A stretch of DNA of 17,614 nucleotides from Candidatus Culexmicrobium profundum (GCA_025061245.1 JANZKD010000024.1:1-17614), one strand, 5' to 3'; positions 1-7,393 are shown, counted from the first letter of the stretch. Program-made: numbers and translations. The notes: generated from the letters alone by a model not told the origin.

Positions 1-1
1 G

Positions 2-250
2 AGAAAGGAGGCATTAAAGGTAATAAGGTATGCATTTGAGGATTTAATAAATCTTCCAGATGAAGAACGTAACTTTAGAGTTAAAGTCAAAATAGATGAA
101 ACGACCTTATTCCAAGATGCAAAAACTTTCTTTGAGAGGGAGTTTAACTGCCAGTTCATATTATTCTATGCAGATGATCCTGAAAGAATTGATCCCGAGA
201 ATCGTGCAAACTTAGCGATGCCACTCCGCCCAGCAATCTATATAGAGTGA
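2..250 (+). CDS. leuS: Leucyl-tRNA synthetase, C-terminal fragment (5' end outside window)
   Basis: An open frame enters at the window edge and ends with TGA at 248-250, giving 82 C-terminal residues. The tail ends in AMPLRPAIYIE, which resembles the end of archaeal/eukaryal-type leucyl-tRNA synthetases (typically ...KPAIYIE), where it contributes to tRNA-Leu recognition. The preceding segment, with FFEREFNCQFILFYADDP, fits the small alpha/beta C-terminal domain of that enzyme. LeuRS attaches leucine to tRNA-Leu in the cytoplasm. The catalytic HIGH and KMSKS motifs would lie upstream and cannot be checked here. The next gene starts 4 nt after the stop, so the two are probably co-transcribed. 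The assignment rests on a short C-terminal piece but the terminal motif is characteristic. Confidence 0.8.
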   Translation, partial: RKEALKVIRYAFEDLINLPDEERNFRVKVKIDETTLFQDAKTFFEREFNCQFILFYADDPERIDPENRANLAMPLRPAIYIE

Positions 251-254
251 AAAA

Positions 255-914
255 ATGATTTCGATTGAAAGGATTAAGGAAGCAGTAACTGATATGAGGT
301 ATCTTCTAAGTAGAGGATATACTAGAAAGTCAGCGGCAATATTTGTTGCCAATCGATATCATTTAACTAAGGATGAACGTGCAATTTTATATCGCGCCGT
401 CTATGATGAGGAAACAGTTAGAAAGCATAGGGAAAAACTTGTTTCACCCAGTTTTGTTAATGGTAAAATCCTTGCAATAGATGGCTTTAATGTGTTAATT
501 ACTGTAGAAAGTGGTTTGAAGGGGAAGGTCTTAGTAGAGTGTGATGATGGATTTATAAGGGATGTCTCCGCTGTTTTCGGTAAATATGTAATTTCAGATT
601 ACACCTTTAGGGCTATAGAATTAATATTAGACTATGTTTCTACTCTTAATCCGCAAAAAACTCTATTTTTCTTTGACAGCCCTGTAAGTCGTAGTGGTGA
701 GTTGGCTTCGAATGTAAGGAGTTATTTGAGGCGGCATGGTATTGACGGTGATGCTAGAGCTATAAAGAAGAGTGATATCGCTGTCTTAACTTATGGTGAG
801 GTGGTTGCTACGAGTGATTGCGTAATTATTGAACGGGCAGATAAGGTTCTTGATTTAGCTGGTCAAATTGCGCGTAGACATTTTTCAAGTCTTATTTTAA
901 AAATTAATCTTTAA
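255..914 (+). CDS. DUF434/DUF5616 domain protein, putative PIN/NYN-like nuclease
   Basis: This 219-residue protein resembles the archaeal DUF434 family (COG2454): a basic helical N-terminal part (about 1-65) with RGYTRKSAAIFVANRY, then an alpha/beta domain. The second domain has an acidic layout like PIN/NYN nucleases: IDGFN (D76, N79) after a beta strand, DD at 97-98, FFDSP (D141) after another strand, and TSDCVI (D188). From those positions I infer a metal-dependent nuclease or a derived nucleic-acid-binding domain; no function is established for the family as far as I know. GAGTGA, overlapping the leuS stop, can act as its ribosome-binding site. The 4-nt gap to leuS suggests an operon, so a role linked to RNA or translation is possible. 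Family call is fairly firm; the nuclease role is inference. Confidence 0.75.
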   Translation: MISIERIKEAVTDMRYLLSRGYTRKSAAIFVANRYHLTKDERAILYRAVYDEETVRKHREKLVSPSFVNGKILAIDGFNVLITVESGLKGKVLVECDDGFIRDVSAVFGKYVISDYTFRAIELILDYVSTLNPQKTLFFFDSPVSRSGELASNVRSYLRRHGIDGDARAIKKSDIAVLTYGEVVATSDCVIIERADKVLDLAGQIARRHFSSLILKINL

Positions 915-1195
915 TTCTATTTTCAATTATTCTAATTTTGGCATTCTACTTTCTAGTACTAAATAATAGATGTTTATGTTATGAATTTTTGCGTTTCTTT
1001 AAAGAATATTGTGTTAAATTTAATAATCTAGAAGTATCATATTTTTATTTGAAGTATGTATGCGCTCTTCTATTCGATTCAGTTTTATGTTGAGGTGTGT
1101 TGTTGGAGTAATATGAAAATGGGTGGAGCATTAGGAAATAAATGTATTTGGGGTTGTGAAGTAATCTTAGGTAGTATGCTTGCTTGGTGATTTTG
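915..1195 (+). other. AT-rich intergenic region upstream of the ABC exporter
   Basis: About 280 bases separate the DUF434 gene from the ABC ATPase start. The first part is T/A-rich with TATA-like stretches near 1017-1026 and 1040-1048, either of which could serve the exporter. The last 85 bases are purine/G-richer and hold a short open frame (1113-1190, listed separately) with GGAG just upstream. No tRNA, repeat array or strong hairpin was seen. Confidence 0.4.
1113..1190 (+). CDS. Possible 25-residue small peptide ahead of the ABC exporter
   Basis: An ATG at 1113 is preceded by GGAGTAAT (GGAG at 1105-1108), a reasonable Shine-Dalgarno match. The frame runs 25 codons to TGA at 1188-1190. The peptide begins MKMGG, contains two cysteines (KCIWGC) and ends in a hydrophobic stretch with a terminal Trp. 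Its stop codon lies within the GGTGA that serves as the probable ribosome-binding site of the ABC ATPase, so translation of the two could be coupled. It may be a real small gene, a leader peptide, or a chance frame; 25-codon frames are common by chance. I do not recognise it. Confidence 0.22.
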   Translation: MKMGGALGNKCIWGCEVILGSMLAW

Positions 1196-2104
1196 ATGAG
1201 TAATCCTATTGCTGTATTTAATGATGTTTCTAAGTTTTACTCTGGCAGACTTGGAATTGATGGTATTTCATTTAGGGTGAATTATGGTGAAATTGTAGGT
1301 TGTATTGGCCCGAATGGTGCTGGTAAAACTACTATTTCTAAGTTGATGGCTGGATTGCTTAAACCTACTAGGGGGATGGTGAAAGTTTTTAGTGAAAATC
1401 CATTCAATAATGTTAATATTAAGTTTAGAATTGGTCTACTATTGGATTTTGACAGTATGTATGATGAACTTACAGTATATGATAATCTTCTTTTTCTCAG
1501 CAGAGTTTATAACTTGGATGCTGGAAGATCGAAGTTGAAGGACTTACTTAGACAGGTTGGTTTAGAGAATGAATTGGATACTATTGTTGGTAAACTTTCT
1601 AAGGGTATGCGGAGAAGACTTTCTTTTGTTGGAGCTTTAATTCATAATCCTGAGCTTCTAATTCTTGATGAACCTCTCGTTTTCTTGGATTTAACTTGGC
1701 AGGAAAGAATTAAACGTTTAATTAAGTCTTTGAGGGATGAAGGGAAGACTATTTTTATAACATCTAACGATTTGGTGTTGATTGATGATTTAGCTGAGAA
1801 AATTATATTGCTAGATAAGGGTAGGCTTGTTATTCAAGGTGTTAAAAGTGAGATTAAAGAGATGCTTTCTAGAGGTGTTGTTAAGGTTACATTTTTTGAT
1901 GAAGAGAACTTTGTTCTAGCTGTTAATGCTTTTAAATCTAATGCTTTATCCTTCTGGGTTAATAAAGAGAAATTGGAAATTTTTGTTGATTCACATCCAA
2001 ATAAAATTGCTGAGATTTTAATGAGGGTTAATTGTAGGTTTAAGAGCATTGGAGTTGAGGAGTCTTCATTGGAGGAGGTGTATAGGAAATTTGTTTCTGA
2101 ATAG
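1196..2104 (+). CDS. ABC-2 type transporter, ATP-binding protein
   Basis: This 302-residue protein is a CcmA/NatA-type ATPase (COG1131) that would power an ABC-2 exporter at the membrane. Numbered from ATG 1196, it shows Walker A GPNGAGKT (38-45), signature LSKGM (134-138), Walker B LLILDEP with D158 and E159, and a C-terminal regulatory-like extension from about 225 ending in SLEEVYRKF. Two normally conserved points differ: the switch (H-loop) histidine is N191 in TSNDL, and the Q-loop region reads LLDFDS without an obvious Gln. TTG 1184 and GTG 1187 are in-frame alternatives, but ATG 1196 is preferred because GGTGAT (1186-1191) sits just before it. The permease gene begins around its 3' end. 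The substrate is unknown. Confidence 0.88.
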   Translation: MSNPIAVFNDVSKFYSGRLGIDGISFRVNYGEIVGCIGPNGAGKTTISKLMAGLLKPTRGMVKVFSENPFNNVNIKFRIGLLLDFDSMYDELTVYDNLLFLSRVYNLDAGRSKLKDLLRQVGLENELDTIVGKLSKGMRRRLSFVGALIHNPELLILDEPLVFLDLTWQERIKRLIKSLRDEGKTIFITSNDLVLIDDLAEKIILLDKGRLVIQGVKSEIKEMLSRGVVKVTFFDEENFVLAVNAFKSNALSFWVNKEKLEIFVDSHPNKIAEILMRVNCRFKSIGVEESSLEEVYRKFVSE

Positions 2105-2126
2105 TTTTAAGCGAGTAGTACTGGTA

Positions 2127-2783
2127 ATGAGAAAGGATTTAAAAATGGTTTTTAGAAGTAAGTTGCAATTTATAGTTCTCTTTATTGGTGTTCTTTTACC
2201 TTCATCACTCATACCTTTTTTGATTGGTAAATCAAGGGCGTCATATGCTTTCTTTTATCTTTTCCAACCCTATGCAATGTTTTTGCCATTAATTCTTTGT
2301 AGCCAGTTCTTTTCTAGAGAGAAAAGTTCTAGGACTATTGAATATCTCCTTACTTTACCATTATCTCCGGCAATTATAATTGTTGGGAAATCTCTGTCAA
2401 TACTCTTGTTAACATATTTGTATGTTTCTCTAGGTTCTATGGTAGCATATATTTCTTGTATAATTAGTGGCATCAACTTAAACTTAAGTTGGGAAATGCT
2501 TTTCTCTCTATTTTTAGCCTACCCTTTATTGTCTTTTTCCTTAATAGTTAATATTGGATTATTACAGCTTATTTCTAGAAATATCTTGGTTTTGTATATT
2601 CCTGCGATTATTAGCTTGATTGCTATAAACTTTATTGTTTTCATGGCTAGAATTATGGGGAGTGTATCGTATTTGACTTCTTTGATGAAGATGCAGTTTC
2701 CCCTTTTATTTGTTTCATTAATATTATTCCTATGTTTTATCTTAGCAATTAAGTTGGTTGATTATGAGAGATTTGTAATCTAA
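2127..2783 (+). CDS. ABC-2 type transporter permease
   Basis: From ATG 2127 this is a 218-residue, very hydrophobic protein with about six predicted membrane spans (roughly 13-33, 40-60, 83-112, 124-148, 153-174 and 190-210). The segment FFSREKSSRTIEYLLTLPLS (61-80), followed by a hydrophobic run and GKSL, is the cytoplasmic coupling region typical of ABC-2 permeases. It pairs with the ATPase just upstream to form an exporter of unknown substrate. An earlier TTG at 2091 has a strong GGAGGAGGTG at 2071-2080 and would overlap the ATPase by 14 nt. That purine run also encodes the conserved LEEV of the ATPase, so it may be coincidental. The frame stays open back to TTG 2049. Role is well supported; start is uncertain. 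Confidence 0.8.
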   Translation: MRKDLKMVFRSKLQFIVLFIGVLLPSSLIPFLIGKSRASYAFFYLFQPYAMFLPLILCSQFFSREKSSRTIEYLLTLPLSPAIIIVGKSLSILLLTYLYVSLGSMVAYISCIISGINLNLSWEMLFSLFLAYPLLSFSLIVNIGLLQLISRNILVLYIPAIISLIAINFIVFMARIMGSVSYLTSLMKMQFPLLFVSLILFLCFILAIKLVDYERFVI

Positions 2784-2832
2784 ATTGGTTTAAAATCAGC
2801 TAATGGTTCAATTACAGTTAACTTAATGTTTA

Positions 2833-2931
2833 TGGCGGGCCCGGTGGGATTCGAACCCACGGCCCCCGGCTTAGAAGGCCGGCTCGAGCCTCTTATTAGA
2901 GGTTGCTCTATCCTAGCTGAGCTACGGGCCC
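2833..2931 (-). tRNA. tRNA-Arg (anticodon UCU) with a noncanonical intron
   Basis: Read on the minus strand from 2931: acceptor GGGCCCG, D-stem GCTC/GAGC, anticodon stem CCGGC/GCCGG closing the 7-nt loop CTTCTAA (anticodon TCT at 2875-2873), T-arm GTGGG-TTCGAAT-CCCAC, acceptor CGGGCCC, discriminator G and encoded CCA (2835-2833). Between D-stem and anticodon stem are 22 nt where a tRNA has one, so about 21 nt must be removed. That insert folds as CTCT-AATA-AGAG next to a GAGC/GCTC helix with a 3-nt bulge on each side, as expected for a bulge-helix-bulge splicing site. After splicing, the tRNA has 75 nt before CCA and all stems pair. It reads AGA/AGG codons. Confidence 0.9.
2884..2904 (-). other. 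Predicted 21-nt tRNA intron near position 25/26 of tRNA-Arg
   Basis: Removing these bases joins GAGC (D-stem) to G-CCGGC (position 26 and anticodon stem). Boundaries are uncertain by a few nt because an A or a G could supply position 26. The bulge-helix-bulge-like fold is GAGC (2908-2905), bulge AAC, CTCT, loop AATA, AGAG, GCTC (2889-2886), bulge GAG (2885-2883). Archaeal splicing endonuclease cuts within such bulges. Confidence 0.65.
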
Positions 2932-2960
2932 ATTTCGATATTCTGTAGTATGACTTATGA

Positions 2961-2975
2961 GTTTATCGTTTCGAA
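2961..2975 (-). promoter_or_regulatory. Putative promoter of tRNA-Arg
   Basis: On the minus strand TTCGAAACGATAAAC contains a BRE-like CGAAAC followed by a TATA-like ATAAAC. It lies about 30 nt before the first base of the tRNA and overlaps the 3' end of the upstream radical SAM gene. Proposed from spacing and sequence only. Confidence 0.35.
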
Positions 2976-4696
2976 AAATCGATAACTTTTTTGAGTTTAA
3001 TTAAAAGTTCATCATCCTTTATTATTGAAGATAATTCTTCAAGGTTTCCTATCGGTCTTTTATGTATGATTTTTGCAGCTCTTTTCATTCCTATTCCTGG
3101 GATTCTGGTTAATGTTTTCATGTTGAGCATGTTTATTTTAATCGGATGCGGAAGTGCTGTTATGGAGCGGTAGCCATGATCAACCACTACAACATCAATA
3201 AATCTCTTGAGCTTAAGCTTCATTGGGATGCAAGTTAATATGGGATATGATCCAACTTGTCTACCATATGTTAATGTTCCATCGAATTCTTCTAGGTATA
3301 CTTCTTTAAGAATGGTCCATGTTGGAATGACTTTTCTAAGCATGGGTAAATCTATTTCTTTCCTCATCTTGTCTTTATATATTTTGAATATTTTCTTATG
3401 GCGTTGAATTATTTTTGTCCCTACCTTCCACATTCGTGTTCCGGGGAGGGGGATGCATTGTCGAATGTTTACTCTTCTTACGAGTAGCCCTCTCCTCATG
3501 ACTTCTCTCATGAATTCAAGGTTCAATTCATAGGTTTCCTTTGTTTCTCCAATTAGTCCATAGACGAAGTTTATGCCTGGAAGTAGTTCTGGGAGTCCAT
3601 TGTATCCTCTTTTTACACCTATTGAATTTATGATTTCAATAGCTTTGATTACTTCTTCAGGATAAGCCTTTAAGTTGTTGGCTTTTATTACTTTGGGGTC
3701 AGCGCTTTCAACTCCAAAGGCTGCTACATCTCCTGGAGTGTGATGTTCAACTATAATTTTTGTTATTTCAATGGCTTCTTCTTGATGGTGATATATGGCG
3801 CCTGGATTAGCATTGTCAATATGTAATACCTTTAAATTAGGTGCAATTCGCCTTATAGAGGAGAAAAGCTTTCTCAATGCATCTGGATTTAATTTTGGGA
3901 ATTCTGTTTCTCCTACGCCATAGGCCATGTAGCTGTATATGTCTGGTTGTCTTCCCAGTCTAAAGTTTCTTACACCAAAATTATATAGGGCTTCAACTTC
4001 GTCGACAATATCTTTTATGGGTCTAAAATCTGGTAGACCATGGAGTATTTCTGCACAGAATGAGCAGCATCCAGTTATAAATCTTGGGCATCCCCTATAA
4101 GTTTCAATTTCACATATCAAGTTTAATCCATAGTTTGGGTGGTCTAATACTATTTTTGCTCCCTTAATTGCAAATTCTCTTATTTGATGTGCATTTTCTC
4201 TTCTTTCCTCTGGATTTACTTTGCTTGTTTCTAAGCCTTCTCTTAATAAGTTGTAAACTACTATCTCTAAATCGCCTTTTACTATTATGTCAAACTCCTC
4301 TTCTATTTCTCTAATTGTTATTGTTTTTCTTCCTCCTTCGATTCCAAAGCCAAATCTAGCTGCGGGTCCTCCAAGTATCTTTACTGGTTTTGTTAGTGCC
4401 TTTGCAATTTGTAGTACTTCTTTTGTTTTTATTGGTGTTCCTCCTAGATATTTTCCTGGGACAATCATTCCAGCAATTAGGATTACGATTTCAGATTTGT
4501 TGGCTTTTTTGAGTATTTGATTATAGTTCTCTCTTACTTCATCGATGGTGAAGTAGTGAATTTTTATGCTTTTATCATATGTCCATATAGCTCCTGCTGT
4601 ATATCTAGCATAGATGTCTAGGTATGGAGGTACACCTAGCCCTGCGGGTTCATCATTGTACCCATCAATTATGGTTACTTGGTTTACGTTTCTCAT
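2963..4696 (-). CDS. Radical SAM protein with C-terminal helix-hairpin-helix (COG1031-like)
   Basis: This 577-residue protein resembles the uncharacterised archaeal Fe-S oxidoreductase family COG1031. Residues about 1-160 look like the alpha/beta (cobalamin-binding-like) domain seen before many radical SAM cores. The cluster-binding region is RGCPRFITGCCSFC: C203, C210, C211 and C214. If C211 and C214 are the last two ligands, the spacing from C203 is CX7CX2C rather than CX3CX2C. The TIM-barrel part follows (AAFGVESADPKVI, about 325-337; PGINFVYGLIGET, about 373-385). A small beta-rich region (about 470-510) and a helix-hairpin-helix, TLTRIPGIGMKRAAKII (528-544), end the protein and suggest nucleic-acid binding. 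GGTGA upstream supports the start. It is the last gene after DP1 and thiL, 22 nt after thiL. The substrate is unknown; an RNA-modifying role is my inference. Confidence 0.8.
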   Translation of the reverse strand: MRNVNQVTIIDGYNDEPAGLGVPPYLDIYARYTAGAIWTYDKSIKIHYFTIDEVRENYNQILKKANKSEIVILIAGMIVPGKYLGGTPIKTKEVLQIAKALTKPVKILGGPAARFGFGIEGGRKTITIREIEEEFDIIVKGDLEIVVYNLLREGLETSKVNPEERRENAHQIREFAIKGAKIVLDHPNYGLNLICEIETYRGCPRFITGCCSFCAEILHGLPDFRPIKDIVDEVEALYNFGVRNFRLGRQPDIYSYMAYGVGETEFPKLNPDALRKLFSSIRRIAPNLKVLHIDNANPGAIYHHQEEAIEITKIIVEHHTPGDVAAFGVESADPKVIKANNLKAYPEEVIKAIEIINSIGVKRGYNGLPELLPGINFVYGLIGETKETYELNLEFMREVMRRGLLVRRVNIRQCIPLPGTRMWKVGTKIIQRHKKIFKIYKDKMRKEIDLPMLRKVIPTWTILKEVYLEEFDGTLTYGRQVGSYPILTCIPMKLKLKRFIDVVVVDHGYRSITALPHPIKINMLNMKTLTRIPGIGMKRAAKIIHKRPIGNLEELSSIIKDDELLIKLKKVIDFSKR

Positions 4697-4718
4697 GAAG
4701 CTTTTTCACCAACAACTT

Positions 4719-5693
4719 TTATTTGAAGTGTTCCCATCCTCTTTTTTCAATAACTCTTTCTTTTCCCTTTTCTATGAAAATTATCTTCTTCTCTTTAATT
4801 GCTTCGCCTATTGGTATTATTTTTCCACCAATTTTACTGATGTTTTCTATTGTTTCTTCTAGCATTTCTCTTTTTATTGTGACTATTAAGTGGTATTCTT
4901 CTCCACCATAAAATGTTAATTCGAAGGGGTCAACACCTGTTATTTCAGCAAATTTGCTGGCTATTTTTGATATTGGCATTTTCCAGATTTTGAATCCGAC
5001 ATTGCTTTTCTCAGCGATTTCATGAAGTGATGTTGCTAGTCCATCGCTGCTATCAATGCTAGCGGATACTGCACCACTATTCACTAGGGTTAGGTTTTCC
5101 TTTAACTTAATTTCTGGTTCATATACAAATTTTACAAGTTTTCTTTCCAATTGCTTTGGTACTTCTATTTTGTCGAGTAGAATTTTTAGTCCTGCTGCTG
5201 TGTTTCCAAATTCCCCTGTCACTGCAACTATGTCTCCCACTTTGGCTCCATATCTACTAACAACTTTTCTAGCTACGCCTATTGCTGTTCCTGATACAAT
5301 TAATTCGCATGCTTCATTTATATCTCCTCCAAGAATATGTGTGCCATATTTTTTTGCACTATTATTTAGTCCGTCGATGAGGGCGTGAAATTCCTCTAGT
5401 TTCATTTCAGATGGTAATCCTAATGCGAACATGAGGCCTATGGGGTGTGCCCCTTTAGCTATTAGGTCACTTATACACATTACAACTGTTTTGTTTCCAA
5501 TTTGCTGCATGGTCATTCCGGGTGGTACATCAGTGGATTTAACTAGCATGTCTGTGTTTATGACTAGTATTTGGTCTTTGAATGGTATTGCGATGGCATC
5601 ATCTCCGTAGGGTAGAGCTGTTTTTTCATCTTTTATGATTCTTTGAAATATTATGTTGATTAATGACCATTCTCCTATATCACTTATTTTCAT
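4719..5693 (-). CDS. thiL: Thiamine-monophosphate kinase
   Basis: ThiL phosphorylates thiamine monophosphate with ATP to make thiamine pyrophosphate. Numbered from ATG 5693 (324 residues, normal for the family), I see the N-terminal ISDIGEW, YGDDA (about 29-33), NTDML (46-50), SDLIAKGAHP (75-84), GGD (122-124), DSSDGL (214-219) and GGEEYHL (263-269), the usual PurM-like kinase motifs with acidic metal ligands. An in-frame ATG at 5714 overlaps the DP1 stop (ATGA), but GGAGTGAT lies just before 5693 and the family usually starts near this point, so I prefer 5693. It sits between DP1 and the radical SAM gene in one tightly packed transcription unit; no functional link to DP1 is evident. Confidence 0.92.
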   Translation of the reverse strand: MKISDIGEWSLINIIFQRIIKDEKTALPYGDDAIAIPFKDQILVINTDMLVKSTDVPPGMTMQQIGNKTVVMCISDLIAKGAHPIGLMFALGLPSEMKLEEFHALIDGLNNSAKKYGTHILGGDINEACELIVSGTAIGVARKVVSRYGAKVGDIVAVTGEFGNTAAGLKILLDKIEVPKQLERKLVKFVYEPEIKLKENLTLVNSGAVSASIDSSDGLATSLHEIAEKSNVGFKIWKMPISKIASKFAEITGVDPFELTFYGGEEYHLIVTIKREMLEETIENISKIGGKIIPIGEAIKEKKIIFIEKGKERVIEKRGWEHFK

Positions 5694-5710
5694 TTTATCA
5701 CTCCTATGTT

Positions 5711-7222
5711 TCATATTGGAATTTCAATTTCATGTTTTTCGGAGAAGTCGATTACACTTTCAATTCTTCCTGTGGAGATGTCTACTATTGTGGCTTTACC
5801 TGGATTTGGTTTTACTCCCATTGATTTCATATAATCTGTTTGTTCTTGCCATGCTCCTGAATTTACTATTAATACTCCTCTATAATTCAAGTATCCATAT
5901 GTATGTACATGTCCTGCGTGAAATACATCTGGGATTTTTTCTATTACAAGTAAGTCTTTAGCTTCTGGTGCTAACTGTGTTCTTTCACCATAAACTGGAG
6001 CTAGATGTCTTCTTCTTAAGAGTTCAATCATAGCTTCTGCCGGTCTATCATATCTTACTCCTGGTACTTTAGCCAGTATGTCGTCTAGGCTTTTTCCATG
6101 GGTTATTAGAAAGGTGGTTTTGTACAATTTGATATATGCTGGGTCTCCCAGCATCTTCACGTTTTTCATGTCATATAGAGGGGCGGCATATTCCTGAAAT
6201 ATTGCTGGTGAGGGTAAAGCTTGTCTTGTTGCATCATGGTTTCCTGGAATAATTATTATGGTTATATGTTCTGGTATTTGTGCTAGGTATTCTGCAGCCA
6301 TCTTGTATTGTACCTTCAAGTCTTTTACTAGTAATTCTTTTTCTTGTCCAGGATATACTCCAATGCCATCAACTATGTCTCCGGCAATTATAATGTATTT
6401 AATTCTCTTAGCTATTTTTCTTTGATTCTCAGTTCCTATTCTTCCATTTATCCATAGGATGAATCGGTTAAAAGCTGATCTCATAAAGAATCTGCTACCA
6501 ATATGTAGATCGGAGATTAATACAGCATATATTCTTTCAGGGGCTCCTCTTATCCTCCTGCTTGCTATGGGTATTTCTGGCCACATTATATCTGAAACTA
6601 ATATTACATCTCCAGTAACATTTCCCTCAATACAAACTACTTCATCTTTTATGACTTTTTCAGCTTTATTTAGCAGTTCCCTATTTCTTTCACTGACAAT
6701 TGCATTTATAACTCCTGTTAAGTCTTCTAACTCTAGGATTAATCCTCCTCCAGCAGTTTTCTTCTTATTTGCTATCATGCCGATTATCTTTACCTTTTCT
6801 CTCCTATTGGTTGACCAGTTTCTTGCTTGTTTTATTGTAATTGCGCCTCTCACATCGAATCTTTCACTCATTAAAATTCTTCGAATTTTCTTAAACCTGC
6901 TGACAAAGTAGTTTATAAACCCAGTTATGTCGCTTTCCGTGAATATGTGTTCGGTTGGGTCGAATAAAATAACTTCTTCAAGTTTAATTTGTCTAATATC
7001 TATTAACTCTTCATCTTCTCCTTTTTCTTTAACATCAAAGTTAGAAATGATTTCAGGAGTTATTATTAGAGGTTTATTCTTCATTTTACTTAAACTTTCA
7101 ATAACCTTACATGTTATCTCATATGCATTTTCCTTTCTTGACAATAAGTCCAAAGCTTCTGGACTTATCTGAAATCCAGCGCTTATTATTTTGGCTATTG
7201 CTTTCCTCAAGTCATTTTTCAT
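5711..7222 (-). CDS. polB: DNA polymerase D small subunit (DP1)
   Basis: This 503-residue protein is the DP1 subunit of the archaeal replicative polymerase PolD, with 3'-5' proofreading nuclease activity. It has a helical N-terminus (about 1-50), a linker, an OB fold (about 143-210), and a calcineurin-like phosphoesterase domain: SDLHIGS (D238, H240), GDIVDG (D282), GNHD (N328, H329, D330), THGKS (H375) and HAGHVHTYG (H438, H440). All expected metal-binding residues are present, so the nuclease looks active. The large subunit DP2 is not in the window. A TATA-like box at 7265-7272 on this strand places the transcription start about 20 nt before the ATG. Its stop codon lies within the gap before thiL, suggesting an operon. 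PolD occurs in Euryarchaeota and several TACK/DPANN/Asgard lineages but not in typical Crenarchaeota. Confidence 0.95.
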   Translation of the reverse strand: MKNDLRKAIAKIISAGFQISPEALDLLSRKENAYEITCKVIESLSKMKNKPLIITPEIISNFDVKEKGEDEELIDIRQIKLEEVILFDPTEHIFTESDITGFINYFVSRFKKIRRILMSERFDVRGAITIKQARNWSTNRREKVKIIGMIANKKKTAGGGLILELEDLTGVINAIVSERNRELLNKAEKVIKDEVVCIEGNVTGDVILVSDIMWPEIPIASRRIRGAPERIYAVLISDLHIGSRFFMRSAFNRFILWINGRIGTENQRKIAKRIKYIIIAGDIVDGIGVYPGQEKELLVKDLKVQYKMAAEYLAQIPEHITIIIIPGNHDATRQALPSPAIFQEYAAPLYDMKNVKMLGDPAYIKLYKTTFLITHGKSLDDILAKVPGVRYDRPAEAMIELLRRRHLAPVYGERTQLAPEAKDLLVIEKIPDVFHAGHVHTYGYLNYRGVLIVNSGAWQEQTDYMKSMGVKPNPGKATIVDISTGRIESVIDFSEKHEIEIPI

Positions 7223-7264
7223 ACAAGTGAATAAGTGAACCCTTCCACTATTATTCTTTTAGTC

Positions 7265-7272
7265 TTTAAATA
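7265..7272 (-). promoter_or_regulatory. Putative TATA box for the DP1-thiL-radical SAM operon
   Basis: TATTTAAA on the minus strand is centred about 46 nt before the DP1 ATG, which predicts transcription starting about 20 nt before translation. Based on sequence and spacing only. Confidence 0.45.
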
Positions 7273-7323
7273 TGATTTTATCAACTTTCATTTTCAAATT
7301 TAGAATTAAGTGTTTAATATCGC

Positions 7324-7331
7324 TATAAATA
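7324..7331 (+). promoter_or_regulatory. Putative TATA box for the proteasome beta gene
   Basis: TATAAATA lies about 66 nt before the ATG, predicting a leader of about 40 nt that contains GGGTGA (7382-7387). A second TATA-like run at 7361-7367 would start transcription too close to the ribosome-binding site, so the first is preferred. Confidence 0.4.
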
Positions 7332-7393
7332 ATTTGTAGATTAACTTTAATAATACCGGTTATAATAGGGGTTATAGATGCGGGTGAAATAAT

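Noticed and set aside
2049..2126. Permease start at TTG 2049 or TTG 2091
   Set aside because: The frame is open, and 2091 has a strong purine run upstream, but that run encodes the conserved LEEV of the ATPase. A typical permease N-terminus begins at ATG 2127. Kept only as an alternative.
2886..2908. Hairpin in tRNA-Arg as a long variable arm of tRNA-Leu or tRNA-Ser
   Set aside because: It lies before the anticodon stem, not after it, and its loop (4-6 nt) cannot serve as an anticodon loop. The UCU anticodon arm downstream is complete.
4287..6911. Open frames on the + strand opposite the radical SAM, thiL and DP1 genes
   Set aside because: Hydrophobic low-complexity translations that fall entirely within clearly identified genes on the other strand.
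7361..7367. TATAATA as the proteasome gene promoter
   Set aside because: It would start transcription at about 7390, removing the GGGTGA ribosome-binding site from the mRNA. The upstream TATAAATA fits better.
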